Part shown: positions 53,203-63,728 of the stretch, one piece after another | Layout of the letters: every line of letters begins with the position of its first letter | Numbering within the stretch: position 1 is the stretch's first letter | Assembly (NCBI GenBank): GCA_963826055.1 | Contig: CAWGVO010000009.1 | Coordinates: forward strand, 248,001 to 312,000 | Reading direction: 5' to 3' | From: JBBDMC01 sp963826055 | GTDB lineage: Bacteria; Pseudomonadota; Alphaproteobacteria; Rhizobiales; Kaistiaceae | Length of the DNA stretch: 64,000 nucleotides | The notes under the pieces: generated by a model | The model's input: only the letters and a program-made list of their open reading frames with translations | Told to the model about the DNA's origin: nothing | The model's database searches: none | Translations under genes and position numbers: made by a program

Positions 53203-55016
53203 TGACTGCAGCCGCGTCGGCGTCACGATCGCACCCCCGCTTCACGTGTCGTCCGGAGATCGAAGGGACCTTCGGCGTCGTTGCTTCGACTCACTGGATC
53301 GCCTCATCGGTCGGCATGGCTATGCTGGAGCGCGGAGGCAATGCCTTCGATGCTGCGGTGGCGACCGCCATGACACTGCAGGTGGTGGAACCGCATCTCA
53401 ACGGACCCGGCGGGGAAGTTCCGATCATCGTCTACGACACTGCTCGTGGCGTAACCGAAGTGATCTGCGGGCAGGGAGTAGCGCCGGCCGCCGCCACGAT
53501 CGAGCGCTTCGCCGGTCTCGGCCTCGACCTGGTACCCGGGACAGGCCTGCTGGGCGCTTGCGTGCCGGGTGCATTCGATGCCTGGATGCTGCTGCTGCGC
53601 GACTACGGCACTCTGCGCCTGCGCGAGGTTCTGGAGCCCGCCATCGGCTACGCTAAAAACGGCTATCCGGTGATCCCCCGCATCACAGACACGATCGTCA
53701 GTGTCGTGAATCTTTTCAAGGAGCATTGGCCGAGTTCGGCGGCCTTGTATCTTGCAGACGGAGTGCCGCGGCCAGGTGCCACGTTCGCCAACCCGAACTT
53801 GGCAGCGACCTATGGTCGCCTTCTCAGCGAGGCCGAAGCTGCCGGTAGTGATCGCGTTCGCCAGATAGAACGGGCGCGCGCCACCTGGCGCACCGGGTTC
53901 GTCGCGGAAGCGATCGACGAGTTCTGCCGCCGCGAAGAAGCGATGGATGTTAGCGGCCGCCCACATCGCGGTCTCCTGACCGGCGACGATATCGCGAAGT
54001 GGAGCGCGACGGTCGAAGAGCCGGTCTCCTTCGACTATGGTTCCTACACGATCCACAAACCCGGTCCCTGGAGCCAGGGGCCCGTGATGCTGCAGCAGCT
54101 CGCCCTGCTGGCCGGGTTCGACCTCGGCCGGCTTGACCTGGCAGGGCCGGACTTCATTCACCTGCAAGTCGAGTGCGCGAAGCTGGCATACGCCGATCGC
54201 GAGGCCTACTACGGCGACCCGAAGTTCGTCGACGTTCCACTCGCGACCCTGCTCGGCGACGAGTACAACGCGGCGCGGCGCTCCCTGGTCGGCAGTGAAG
54301 CCTCGCGCGACCTTCGTCCAGGCGCCGTTGGAGACGCGGCACCCGTTATCGCTATCCGGTTGGCGGACGGCCGTCGCGAAGCGGTGTCCGCCAGCGGCGC
54401 GGGAGAGCCCACCATCGGCGACGTCGCGGCCGAGCGCGGCGACACTGTGCACTTCGATATCATCGACCGTCACGGCAACATGGTGACTGCGACCCCCAGC
54501 GGTGGTTGGCTGCAGAGCTCGCCGGTCATTCCAAAGCTTGGCTTCCCCCTGGGAACACGGGCCCAGATGTTCTGGCTGAGGGAGGGACTGCCGAATTCGC
54601 TGGCGCCTGGCAAACGGCCGCGCACGACGCTGTCGACCTCACTCAGCATGCGCGACGGCCAGCCCTATTTGGTCTGGGGCACGCCTGGCGGCGATCAGCA
54701 GGACCAGTGGAGCACCCAGGTGTTTCTGCGTCACGTCGAGGCCGGGCTCAATCTGCAGGAAGCGATCGAGGCACCAGCGTGGCATACCGAGCATTTTCCA
54801 AGTTCTTTCTGGCCGCGGACCGCGCGCCCCGGCGTGCTGGTCATCGAGGATCGCATTTCGGCCAACACGATTGCCGCGCTGCGCGAGCGTGGTCACGAAG
54901 TGGAAATCAGCGGATCATGGACCGAAGGTCGCGTAACCGCTGCGCGCCGGAGAGGGGCCTCGCTGGGCGCAGCCGCAGATCCGCGCTTCATGCAGGGTTA
55001 CGCCGTCGGACGCTGA
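53202..55016 (+). CDS. ggt: Gamma-glutamyltransferase
   Basis: A 604-residue N-terminal-nucleophile hydrolase that splits or transfers gamma-glutamyl groups and matures by self-cleavage. The nucleophile Thr lies in GDTVHFDIID near residue 414, with GGNAFDAAVATAMTLQVVEPHLNGPGG in the large subunit and PSGGWLQSSPVIP in the small one. The GTG at 53202 overlaps the previous stop; the frame is open upstream to 53166. The N-terminus shows no signal peptide, so this one is probably cytosolic, unlike the periplasmic E. coli enzyme. In the operon it would process gamma-glutamyl compounds brought in by the peptide importer. Confidence 0.88.
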   Translation: MTAAASASRSHPRFTCRPEIEGTFGVVASTHWIASSVGMAMLERGGNAFDAAVATAMTLQVVEPHLNGPGGEVPIIVYDTARGVTEVICGQGVAPAAATIERFAGLGLDLVPGTGLLGACVPGAFDAWMLLLRDYGTLRLREVLEPAIGYAKNGYPVIPRITDTIVSVVNLFKEHWPSSAALYLADGVPRPGATFANPNLAATYGRLLSEAEAAGSDRVRQIERARATWRTGFVAEAIDEFCRREEAMDVSGRPHRGLLTGDDIAKWSATVEEPVSFDYGSYTIHKPGPWSQGPVMLQQLALLAGFDLGRLDLAGPDFIHLQVECAKLAYADREAYYGDPKFVDVPLATLLGDEYNAARRSLVGSEASRDLRPGAVGDAAPVIAIRLADGRREAVSASGAGEPTIGDVAAERGDTVHFDIIDRHGNMVTATPSGGWLQSSPVIPKLGFPLGTRAQMFWLREGLPNSLAPGKRPRTTLSTSLSMRDGQPYLVWGTPGGDQQDQWSTQVFLRHVEAGLNLQEAIEAPAWHTEHFPSSFWPRTARPGVLVIEDRISANTIAALRERGHEVEISGSWTEGRVTAARRRGASLGAAADPRFMQGYAVGR

Positions 55017-55420
55017 TCCCGCCAATTCAAACAGGCCGTCCACCGGGCGCAAAACGGGGCGGAGGAATCCCTTTTTCGCTGCCTGATCATGGAAGGCCCC
55101 AACGCCGACTTGCCCCACAAGATTGATTTGTCCGAGTCCCGTGACCGCGTGCACTCGGTCGTCGGTATGGGGATCCGTAGCGTTCGAACCACAGACCGGC
55201 CGCTTGCGCTTTTGGTAATGGGTTTGATGTATTTGACCAAACTCAACCACGACATCCTCACCGTAGATCGCAGGCCAGAGGTGCTCGACGAGCACGAGAC
55301 GATCCTCGACGCGATAATCGCTGGAGATAAGGAACACGCGAGCACATGGACGCCTTCTGCAACTCGGTGTCCTCGAGCCAACCCGAGGCTTTCAGCAGGA
55401 TCATCAACTGGCGAGCCTGA
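55017..55420 (+). pseudogene. GntR/FCD regulator, C-terminal remnant
   Basis: Directly after the gamma-glutamyltransferase stop the plus strand reads QFKQAVHRA ... LDEHETILDAIIAGDKEHA in one frame and then REHMDAFCNSVSSSQP in another, ending with TGA at 55418-55420. The segments EHETILDAIIAGD and HMDAFCNSV are the last two helices of an FCD domain, so this is the C-terminal half of a FadR-type regulator without its winged helix and with a broken frame near 55340. It cannot bind DNA as it stands. Confidence 0.55.
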
Positions 55421-55437
55421 CGCCGCAGCGCGCCGCC

Positions 55438-56824
55438 TTAGGCTTGATGCTCAGCGAGGACGCGTGTCTTGGGTTGGGGGGCCAGCGTGCCGATGATCTC
55501 CTCAATCGTCATGTTTTCCATAGGCTGTAACGTGCCCCAGCGGCCAGCCGCCTCCGATCGTCGCGCGTAGTTGAGGCAGGAGATGAACTTTGCTTCGACT
55601 TCCGCCGGGTTGACCTCCAACGCGCCCGCGAAGCGGGCATGTTCACGGCAACCATTGGCAAGCGTTATCGATATCTCGGCCGGCGCCAGGCCAGGTCCGT
55701 CAGGCAAGGTCTCGCTGACCGTTAGCCGGTCGGCGAGGTCCTTGACGCTAGCATCCTCAAGCGCCTCCTCAACCAGCGTGTTCAAGTCGACTTGGCCGTG
55801 GATCAGGGCGAAGGCCACCATATAGGGAATACTGTATTTGGCATCGGCGAGCGTCGACGGTCGCCTGCGTTCGGCAATCGGCTTGCAGAGGAAGCCGGCT
55901 CTGGCATTAACGGCAACCTCGATCGCTTCAATCGACCTCCCTCCGATCCGCTTATGCAACTCCAGGGCCACGGATACGAAAGGATGGGAGCTCCGGCAGC
56001 ACGGATAGGGCTTTATGTTGGTTGCCTCCCATCGCCAGAGGCCGGGTTCGACCAGCGATGCAATGTCGGCGTCGCTCAGCGACATTCCTAGATAGAGGGG
56101 GAAAACGCCGGCCTTGCCTTCAAAGGTCGAGGCCGGTCCGATCATGCCGGCGCGGGCGAGCAACGCCGCTTGCAAAGCGCCGTGTGCGGCGAAGCCGGTG
56201 TAGATGGCGCGGGTGTTCGCGCCTGTGGCGAAGGCCGGCTCCTTCCCGCCCGCGAGCTGCATGTACGCAATGCCGAGCGCGGCGACCAGTTCATCCTCCG
56301 TCAGGCCGAGCATCAGGCCAGTTGCAAAGCTTCCGCCGAAATATCCGAAGAGCTGCGAGAGGAACCAGTCGGCTCCGGGGCCCGTGCCGGTCGGGCTGAG
56401 AAAGACGCCGAGGCGACACGTCAGTTCGTTTCCCAGCGCCACCGCCTTGATGACCGCCGCGCCACGTGCGCCGCGCAACTCACCAGCGGCTAAGGCTGCC
56501 GGTAGGGGTGACCGAGGTCGGGTGAATGCGCGCAATGTCGTGAATGTCGTCATAGCCCATGATGTGGGCAAGCGAGGCGTTCGAGAAAGCAGCTATCGCT
56601 GGGGGTACCCTCTCGCTCCTGCCGATGATCGTCGCTGTCCCCGACGCGCCCCCACACATCATCGCCTCCAGCACCGGTGTCGACAGGGGCGAGCGGGTGG
56701 CGGCGGTCATGACTGCGAAATTGTCAAGAATGTGTAGCTTGGTCTTCCGTGCAATCCGTTCGGGTATCGACTGCCCCTCATCTAGAAGCGCCCGTACCAG
56801 TCGCCTGCTGAGCTCCATTGCCAT
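55438..56824 (-). pseudogene. MmgE/PrpD family protein, frameshifted near 56506
   Basis: Two frames join into about 460 residues, the normal length for MmgE/PrpD (2-methylcitrate dehydratase, aconitate-decarboxylase and iminodisuccinate-epimerase relatives). The N-terminal frame from 56824 (GGGAG ribosome site) has HILDNFAVM and NASLAHIMGYDDIHD; the C-terminal frame has GNELTCRLG, GGKEPAFATGANT and KPYPCCRSSHPFV. One extra base in a G4 run (C4 on the coding strand, 56505-56508) explains the break. It is adjacent to, and slightly overlapped by, the GntR gene end. Substrate unknown. Confidence 0.8.
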
Positions 56825-57627
56825 TTGCGTCTCCCTGCGACCGTGCTCCCACTGGCCTTAAATGAATTCGATCGGCGCTTCGTAGGCGTGGCGCTGGCGT
56901 GAGCTGAACGCTGTCGCAATAGTGGTCCATGTGTTCTGTCATCAGTTTCTCGGCCTGATGTGCATTGCCTCTGATGATCGCGCGCATGATCGCATCATGT
57001 TCATTGATGACCACCCCTCTATCCGGAACAGGAAACACGGCCCCGCGGTTGGGCACAGCATAAAGTGACATCAGACCTAAGCCGAACAGACGCAAGACGC
57101 GATTCGATCCCGCCGACACAATGAGTTCGTGAAATTCTCGTGTTACTTTAGTGTACGCCCGTTCGTCGCGAACGTCGGTCTCCTTGCTACGCACCTTCAA
57201 ATCGCACACGCGCGCGACAAAGTCCGAATCGTGACGCTGCACGGCGTCCCTCAGCAGCGCCGGTTCGAGGAAGCGCCGCGTCTGCAAAACTTCCCCGATG
57301 GTGATGCGGTCCGACCTTAGAAAGAGACTCATCATTCGGCCAAAGTCGACGGCTCCAGCGCGCGCGACGATGGGCCCGCCCTTGGGTCCCGATCGCATCA
57401 CAATCAGTCCATTTACCTCCAGAATGCGCAGTGCCTCACGTACTGTCGATCGCGCCATATGGTATTGCGCGACCATTTCGTTTTCGGGCGGCAAGCCGGT
57501 CGCCGGGTCCGAGATCGTTCCTGACGATCTCGGACAAAATCTCACGGGCCAATGCTTCAGGCGCTTTCAGCGGGCGGGTCCGCATCGTCCTGAAGTGTGG
57601 CCTGTCGTCACCCGGCTTGTCTGACAT
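56778..57627 (-). pseudogene. GntR-family regulator with FCD domain, frameshifted near 57494
   Basis: The N-terminal frame from 57627 (ALAREILSEIVRNDLGPGDRL) and the C-terminal frame (LPPENEMVAQYHMARSTVREALRILEVNGLI, then the FCD part with NEHDAIMRAIIRGNA and MTEHMDHYCDSV) form a 280-residue regulator. The break lies in CTTGCCG, where one extra T explains it. A tail of about 40 residues after the FCD domain overlaps the MmgE start and may itself result from a lost stop. It is divergent from the importer operon at 57914 and is the obvious candidate regulator for it and for MmgE. Confidence 0.75.
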
Positions 57628-57748
57628 CGCGTTCTCGAGCCGCTTGCCACGCGCCGGGCCTTTTCTGCGCCGGCTGGGAGACGGGGTGAGTGGAAGATCG
57701 CACGCGTTTGAGGTCCTTAGCACAGATCTGGGTTCGGGCCAAGTGTTC

Positions 57749-57800
57749 TTGACGGCATCGAACCGCGGCAGTTTATATCGATGATCATGATTATGATAAA
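57749..57800 (+). promoter_or_regulatory. Promoter-like pair followed by an AT-rich palindromic stretch
   Basis: TTGACG (57749-57754), a 17-base spacer and TTTATA (57772-57777) resemble a sigma-70 promoter directed at the binding-protein gene. Overlapping palindromes ATGATCAT (57781-57788) and ATCATGAT (57784-57791) follow immediately, where a repressor would block transcription. The region lies between the divergent GntR and importer genes. Confidence 0.4.
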
Positions 57801-57913
57801 TGGGTGGCTGAATGCCACTGGGTTCAAACCGCGACGTCGAAGAGAGGATTTCGGATCTGTTGGAGCCACGGCCGTGGCTGCGATAATGGTTTTTAGTTGG
57901 GAGGAACAGAAAA

Positions 57914-59004
57914 ATGAGCAGAGAATTCTACGAATAGTCGGCCGAAATTCAGGCTCGCTTTCGCATTGCCGCAAGTGGTCTTGCCATTGCGGCGATGATG
58001 GTATCTGGACGGCCAGTCGGTTCGCGCGGCCGACAACGAAGTCGTATTTCGCCGCACCGGGTGGCACGTATCAGCGCGCCTTGACTGAGTGCGCATTGAC
58101 GAAGTTCACCGCGGAGACCGGTATCAACGTCGTCTACCAACCAGGAGTCAACGCTGAGAACCTGGCCAAGGTCGCCGCGCAAAAGAGCAATCCTTCTATC
58201 GACATCCTGCAGGACAATCCGACGTCGCACGACGAGGGAGTCAAGCGGGGACTGTTCGCCAAGGTCGACAGCACCATGGTTCCGAACCGCGCCTCAGTCG
58301 CCCCCAGCATGCATCCGACGAATGGCTACGGCATCACAGCCAGCGGATTGGTCATCGGCTTGGAATACAACGCCGCCGTCTTCAAGGAAAAGGGTTGGGA
58401 ACCGCCAACGTCGTGGATGGACATGTGGGACCCGAAGTACCGGGGCCACGTCGCATTAGCGCCGATCAGCGCGCAGTATATGCAGGGCTTCGTTGCTATT
58501 GTGAGCAAGGTCCAGGGTAGCAACGAAACAAACCTGGACGCAGCCTTCACCAAAATCGCCGAACTGAAGCCCCAAATCTACGGCATGTTGGCCAGCCCCG
58601 CCCAGCTCGATACCGCGTTTCAGCAGGGCGATGCCTGGATCGGCGTTAACACAGGTGCGCGGGTGCAGCTGTTGAAGCAGCAGGGTGCCGACGTCGAGTT
58701 CGCCCGCCCCAAGGAGGGAGCAATGTTGGTGCCGGTCAAGCTATGACATGGTTGCCGGGCGGCCCCAACCCGAAGGCAGCCGCCAGCCTGTTAAACTTCC
58801 TCCTCGGCCAAGAGGCGCAAACCTGCTACGTCGAGGCGGTGAACTACGGCACCGTGCGCGACGACGTGGACATCCCGGGCGATACCAGCCTCTACGTTCC
58901 CCATGGCAGCGATGTCAGCCAGTACTTCCCGATCGACTGGGGCTGCCCTCGGCACCCAGTTCAACACGCTGGCTGATCGTTGGAACCAGGCTCTCCAAGG
59001 CTAA
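57914..59004 (+). pseudogene. ABC transporter substrate-binding protein (PotD/FbpA-like), several frame breaks
   Basis: A reconstructed exported binding protein of about 360 residues. The ATG at 57914 has GGGAGG upstream. After an in-frame TAG the sequence FRIAASGLAIAAMMVSG looks like a signal peptide; then the frame changes at about 58010 and 58050 to give FAAPGGTYQRALTECAL. The main body (58050-58740) is typical of spermidine/polyamine-type binding proteins (PTSWMDMWDPKYRGHVAL). Breaks follow near 58743, where WLPGGPNPKAAASLLNFLL continues, and near 58941 (FPIDW then ALGTQFNTLADRW). Most breaks are explained by one extra base in short T or G runs. Real decay or poor sequence cannot be told apart here. 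Confidence 0.7.
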
Positions 59005-59175
59005 CGATAAACGCGCGCATCGGCAACACGTTATCGTATCGCAAAATGCGCTGGAACGGCCGGGCGGAGCGCCTCAAGCCTCCGCTCGCTCTGCGTCTGG
59101 TGCAGGTGCTTGCTGCATGACTCTTCCCGTCCAACCGCTTCGATTTCGATCAGCACGAAAATTGGTGATAGACCG

Positions 59176-59783
59176 ATGATCAACTCCAGCCATGACATCG
59201 CGATCAGGCTGACAAGGACACCGCCGCCCGCGGGTTCATTGATTAGCTTTGTGAGCCCGGCCGGCATATCGGCTCGTACAGCATCGAAAGCGGCCACGCG
59301 ACACGCCGACCTTGGCGGCCGAAAGGTGGTCATTTTGAACAACGGCCAAGCGGACTTACGAAGTCGCGACGTATGGCAAGGTCATTGAATGGGTGATGCA
59401 GAGCCTTGGCGGACACTTGAAGTCGCCGCCTGAGATCGTGTCGCTACGGCAGTATATGGTCACTTCCGACCTCGCTGATCTCAAGGATCTTGGAGCGCAA
59501 GATCCGCGAGCTGCGGCCCGCTGGTGTCGCCATCGTATTGTGTCACGCCGGCGTCACGGCGCCATCCACCCTGCTGGCAAGTGAACTGGAGCGGGCCGGG
59601 ATTCCGACGGTGCTCGTCTGCACCCCGCTCGGAGAACCGCTGGCGCAACTCATTCGATCAAACAATGTTGACGAACCTGCCGCTCGCGGTGACGCGCCCC
59701 ATCCGCGGCATGAACGAAGCCGAGCTTGGAAAAACTGAAGGCGGATGTCACTTCGCAGGTCCGTCCAGGCATTGACCGAAACG
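59176..59783 (+). pseudogene. UGSC-domain-like protein without the UGSC motif, several frame breaks
   Basis: Joined across frames the sequence reads LGGRKVVILNNG, KRTYEVATYGKVIEWVM, then LRPAGVAIVLCHAGVTAPSTLLASELERAGIPTVLVCTP and LTNLPLAVTRPIRGMNEAELGKL. This pattern (late GIPTV.VCT, LP....P.P) resembles the UGSC family, a group of (seleno)proteins of unknown function whose name comes from a Sec/Cys-Gly-Ser-Cys motif. At the motif position this copy has CHAGVTAPS, so the redox pair seems absent. Breaks lie near 59345, 59485, 59660 and 59733, the last in an A-run with one extra A. Family call is from memory of the pattern and should be tested. Confidence 0.5.
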
Positions 59784-60920
59784 CCAAAAAAGCCGGCGAA
59801 GTATCAAGTTCGGCGGGTCGGAGTCCGGAAATTTCACGTTCGCCCCGCGGCGGGTTCGGCCGACAAGTTCGAGGCGGCGGCGCAGATCGCCGAGGACATC
59901 TGGGATGAACTCCTCGACCAGCGCCTCAACGATGGCCTGCCGGTAGTGATCCCCACCCGCGAGCGGCATTGAAAAGATGCTCGACGGCGGCGGGCGTTCG
60001 CCAGAAGACGTTCTGGTCTCGGCGGCCAATGCCTAGCGGCGCCCACATCACGGTCGAGAAAGCTGCAATCAACGCCGTCCTGGCTGGCTGCCGCCCGGAA
60101 TATTTTCCGGTCGTCCTCGCCGCGCTTGAAGCGATGGATGCCGGAGGAATTCCGATTCTTTCAGGCGTCAATCACGTCACACGCGGGTGGATGGATGTTG
60201 GCCGTGAGCGGGCCTATTGGCCGAGAAGATCGGTCATCGCGCAGCGGACCTGGATGCCTCGGGCCAGGTTTCCGCGCCAACGCAACGATCGGCAGGGCGG
60301 TAAGCCTGACCGTAGCCAACGTCGCCCGGTCTATTCCCGGTATCACCAGCTTAGTGACCTTCGGCTCCCCCGCCCAATACACCTTGTTGTTTCGCCGAGG
60401 CGCGCGTCGGACAATCCGTGGACGCCGATGCACGCCGAAACGTTCGATGAGAACACAAGCGCAGTCACGGTCCTCAAGTGCGAGTCGCCGCACAACATCA
60501 TCAGCAGTGCCGGCCCCGGCCCCGAGCCTCTCTTGCAGGCGGCGGCGTCCGCGATGTCAACGCTCGGGACGAACGGGATACGCTACCCCGGCGATCATCT
60601 CGTTATCTTCAATCCGGTCCAGGCTCAGATGCTTGCCAGGAACAAATTCACCAAGCGGGATATTCAAATGTATCTCTTCGAGTATTCCCGGGCGCCGTCG
60701 TCGGCCTTCAAGCCGTCGCTGTTCGTAGACTGCCTGCCGCGGTGGACGCATCACATCGAACGAATGCCAATTGTTCATGATCCGTCCGAGTTTCACATTT
60801 TTGTCGCCGGTGGGATCGGCAGCCAGATGATGGTTGCGCCGCCTTGGGGCTCTGAGCCGGGCAGTGACCCGACCGATCGTCGCTCGATAGTCGTCGTTCG
60901 CTATTCGGTGGCCGCCACGT
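59775..60920 (+). pseudogene. UGSC-associated conserved protein, several frame breaks
   Basis: Reconstructed from a TTG at 59775 to the start of the ATPase. Segments in order: AEDIWDELLDQRLNDGLPVVIPTRER, EKMLDGGGRSPEDVLV, HITVEKAAINAVLAGCRPEYFPVVLAALEAM, LAVSGPIGRE, FRANATIGRAVSLTVANVARSIPG, FGSPAQYTLL, then SAVTVLKCESPHNI and YLFEYSRAP. The order matches a protein that usually sits beside UGSC-domain proteins in proteobacteria, with GPI-RE, RANATIGRA and APHN as fixed points. Function is unknown; no catalytic motif of a known enzyme is visible to me. At least four single-base breaks interrupt it. Confidence 0.5.
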
Positions 60921-62005
60921 GGTCTCGCTCGAACTCAACCGTCTGAACAAGAGGTACGCGGCGAGGGCGGCGGTCGACGACCTTTCTCTGACGGTCGATA
61001 GCGGGAAGCTGTTTTGTCTCCTCGGTCCGTCCGGATGCGGAAAGAGCACGACGCTCCAGATGATCGCCGGGCTGGTTCAGCCCAGTTCCGGCACCATCAA
61101 GATAGACGGCGCCGATATCACCGACTTACCCGTCCAGCGTCGAAACATCGGGGTTGTCTTTCAGAACTACGCGCTCTTTCCGCATATGACCATCGGCGAG
61201 AACGTCGGTTATGGATTGAGGGCGCGGCGAAAATCGTCTGAATTGGTCGAGCGCGCGGTCACCGACAGGCTTGAGTTCGTCGGGCTTGGCAAGAATGCGC
61301 GACCGATATCCACGAGCTTGTCCGGCGGCGAGCAACAACGTGTCGCATTGGCGCGGGCCCTGGCCATTGAGCCGACGCTTTTGCTTCTGGACGAGCCATT
61401 TTCCAGCCTCGATCGCGAACTTCGCCTCGAGTTGCGGACCGAACTTTCGCGCATCCAGCGCAAGACGAAACTGACGATGCTCTTCGTTACCCATGATCAG
61501 GACGAGGCGTTCGCAATTGCCGATACGATTGCCGTCGTGCGCGAGGGCCGCTTGCAACAGGCCGCGCCGCCGCGTGACCTCTATAACTGCCCCGGCCAAC
61601 GCGTTTGTCGCGGGCTTCGTCGGACGATCGAATCTGCTGACCGGGACAGATCGTGATCGATAACGTCGACCAAGTGCTTTGTCGTCGACGGACAGAGCAT
61701 GCCCGTCAGCGCGCGCAGGCGACGGATGTCGAACGCCGAAGTCTACCATCATGATCCGCCCCGAACATGTCGATGGTTACCCGCGAGCTGCCGACTTCAG
61801 GTCCGATCGCTCGAAGGCACGATCAGACACATCGAGTTCGGTGGCAGCGGCGTTCTGTACCACATTGCCGCGCTCGGGAGGGTCCTCCTGGCGTCCACCG
61901 CTGCCGGCCGAAGGCAGGATCAGCTTAGCGAGGGCATCACGGTCTTTCTGACCTGGCACACCGAGGAAGCGTATGTAATTCCCTCGCGGCGAAAATTCCG
62001 CATGA
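60919..62005 (+). pseudogene. ABC transporter ATP-binding protein (PotA-like), C-terminal frame breaks
   Basis: The nucleotide-binding domain is intact from a GTG start at 60919: Walker A GPSGCGKST, Q-loop VVFQNYALFP, signature LSGGEQQR, Walker B LLLLDEPFSSLD and switch VTHDQDEA. After PPRDLYNCP the frame shifts (C4 run near 61589); the proper continuation ANAFVAGFVGRSNLLTG is in the next frame. A TOBE region follows with IMIRPEHVD and IRHIEFGGSGVLYHIA, again in other frames. The natural end overlaps the next ATG as ATGA at 62002-62005. It belongs to the spermidine/iron-type importer with the binding protein at 57914. Confidence 0.75.
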
Positions 62006-62833
62006 GATCGCCATGGCGGGGAAAGCGACTCTGGACGATATTGCTGGTCCTTCCCGGACTCGTCGTCGTCTCGGTTTTTGTCTTCGTGCCCCTTGCCGGC
62101 CTGGGCGTCATGAGCGTCAGCGAGGGTACGGGCGGACTACCGCTCGACATGTTCCTCGGCGAACTACGTTAGGTTTTTATCCAGCGGCTACTATTTGAAC
62201 ATCTTGTGGTCGACGGTTCGCATCGCCGCAGAGGCGAGCGTGGTCGCACTGGTTCTCGGCTATCCGATCGCGGTCTTCCTGGTCACCTATCACAACCTGG
62301 TCGCCAGATTCACGGTTGTCGTTCTCCTGTCGCCCCTTTTCGTCAGTGTCGCGGTAAGAGCGTACTCGTGGAACGTTACCTTTGCCCCCAGCGGTCCGCT
62401 CGGGGGACTGGGTCTCAACTTCACCGAGTCGGCGGTGGTAATTGGACTGGTGCAGTATCTGCTTCCGTTTGCGGTCCTTTCATTGATCGTCAGTCTGTCA
62501 TCCATCGAGCCAGCGCTGGCGCGGGCCGCCCTAACGCTCGGCGCTGGCCCGGTTGAAGTGTTTCGAACGATCACGCTGCCGCTGTCGACACCCGGAATCG
62601 TCTCGGCCGTTCTTATCTCATTCACAACCGGCATGACGGCCTTCGCCATTCCCCTACTGCTTGGTGGGGGCAAGATGCACGTGCTGGTGAGCCTCATCTA
62701 CGAGCAGCAAATGGGTGTCTTCAATCAGGGCTTCGCCGCCACGGCTAGCGTAATACTGCTGGCGATCAGCCTGGCTGTGGTGGTGATCATGAACTGGCTG
62801 AGCTGGCGGCTTCAGCGGGGAGTAAACGCATGA
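62002..62833 (+). pseudogene. ABC transporter permease (PotB-like), frame broken near 62170
   Basis: The N-terminal frame from ATG 62002 has one membrane segment (LWTILLVLPGLVVVSVFVFVPLAG) and stops at 62170-62172; the next frame continues YYLNILWSTVRIAAEASVVALVLGYPIAVFLV with the coupling motif ARAALTLGAGPVEVFRTITLPLSTPG. One extra T in CGTTAGG explains the break. Reconstructed length about 276 residues, six membrane segments, as expected for PotB. It overlaps the second permease by four bases (ATGA). Confidence 0.78.
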
Positions 62834-63634
62834 AACCCGGGGGCAAGGCGGCGCTGATGTCGTGGACCCTTGTCGTCGCAGTTGCGATGCTGCTGCCCTT
62901 GGTCGTTATCGTCGTTTCGTCGGTGACGCCCAAAGAATTCGTTTCGTTTCCGCCTCCGGGCATAAGTTTCCGCTGGTACAAGGCGATCATAGGCACGCTC
63001 GAACATACTCAATGCTTTCGTTTACAGCGTGGTTGTCGCCTCGATTTCCGCCGTGGTTTCATTGCTCGTCGGATCGGCTGCCGCCTTCGCGATCGCACGC
63101 CATCGGTTTCCGGGGCGCGGTTTTCTCCTCGCCACGCTAATGGCGCCGTTCATGGTTCCGCACATCGTGCTCGCCGTCGGACTCCTTCAATTGTGCGCCA
63201 ACCTTGCCATCAATTCCTCGCCATACGGATTGGTCGCTGGACACATTGCGATCAGCCTGCCGTTCGTGATCAGGCTCATGCTGTCTGGATTGGAGGGTTT
63301 CGACGCGCGGCTTGAATCGGCAAGCCGCAGCCTTGGCGCTTCTTGGGCGCGCACCATCTGGTTCGTGACGCTTCCCTCAATTCGACCGGCGCTGATCGCC
63401 AGCGGCGTCTTTGCATTTTTGTTGTCGTTCGATGAGACAGGCGTTTCCGTCTTTACGGCGCTTCCCGGAAAAACGACGCTGCCCGCTCTCGTCTATCAGT
63501 ACGCGGAACAGAAGTCGTCGCCGATCCTGACGGCCGTCAGTTCTTCGATGGTTGTTTTCGGTGCCATTGTCGCCGTTGTCCTCGAACGGATGTTCGGCCT
63601 GCTCCGGCTATTGAACGGAGGTGTCAAGACTTGA
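62830..63634 (+). pseudogene. ABC transporter permease (PotC-like), frame broken near 63008
   Basis: From ATG 62830 the first 60 residues (LVVAVAMLLPLVVIVVSSVTPKEFVSFPPPG, then FRWYKAIIGTLE) are in one frame; NAFVYSVVVASISAVVSLLVG onward lies in another and runs to TGA at 63632-63634. The coupling motif is LESASRSLGASWARTIWFVTLPSIRPA. One missing base near 63008 would restore about 268 residues with six membrane segments. It completes the importer (binding protein, ATPase, two permeases). Confidence 0.78.
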
Positions 63635-63728
63635 TGGCAAAATACTCATCACAAACCCAGGGCGACGGACGTTTGCTTTCGTATTTGAAGGCGTGGCTGC
63701 GAACGGAAGTCGTCGGCCGAGTAGTCGT

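Noticed and set aside
53304..54473. A 389-codon minus-strand frame inside gamma-glutamyltransferase
   Set aside because: The plus-strand gene has the full catalytic pattern; the opposite frame is a GC-driven shadow.
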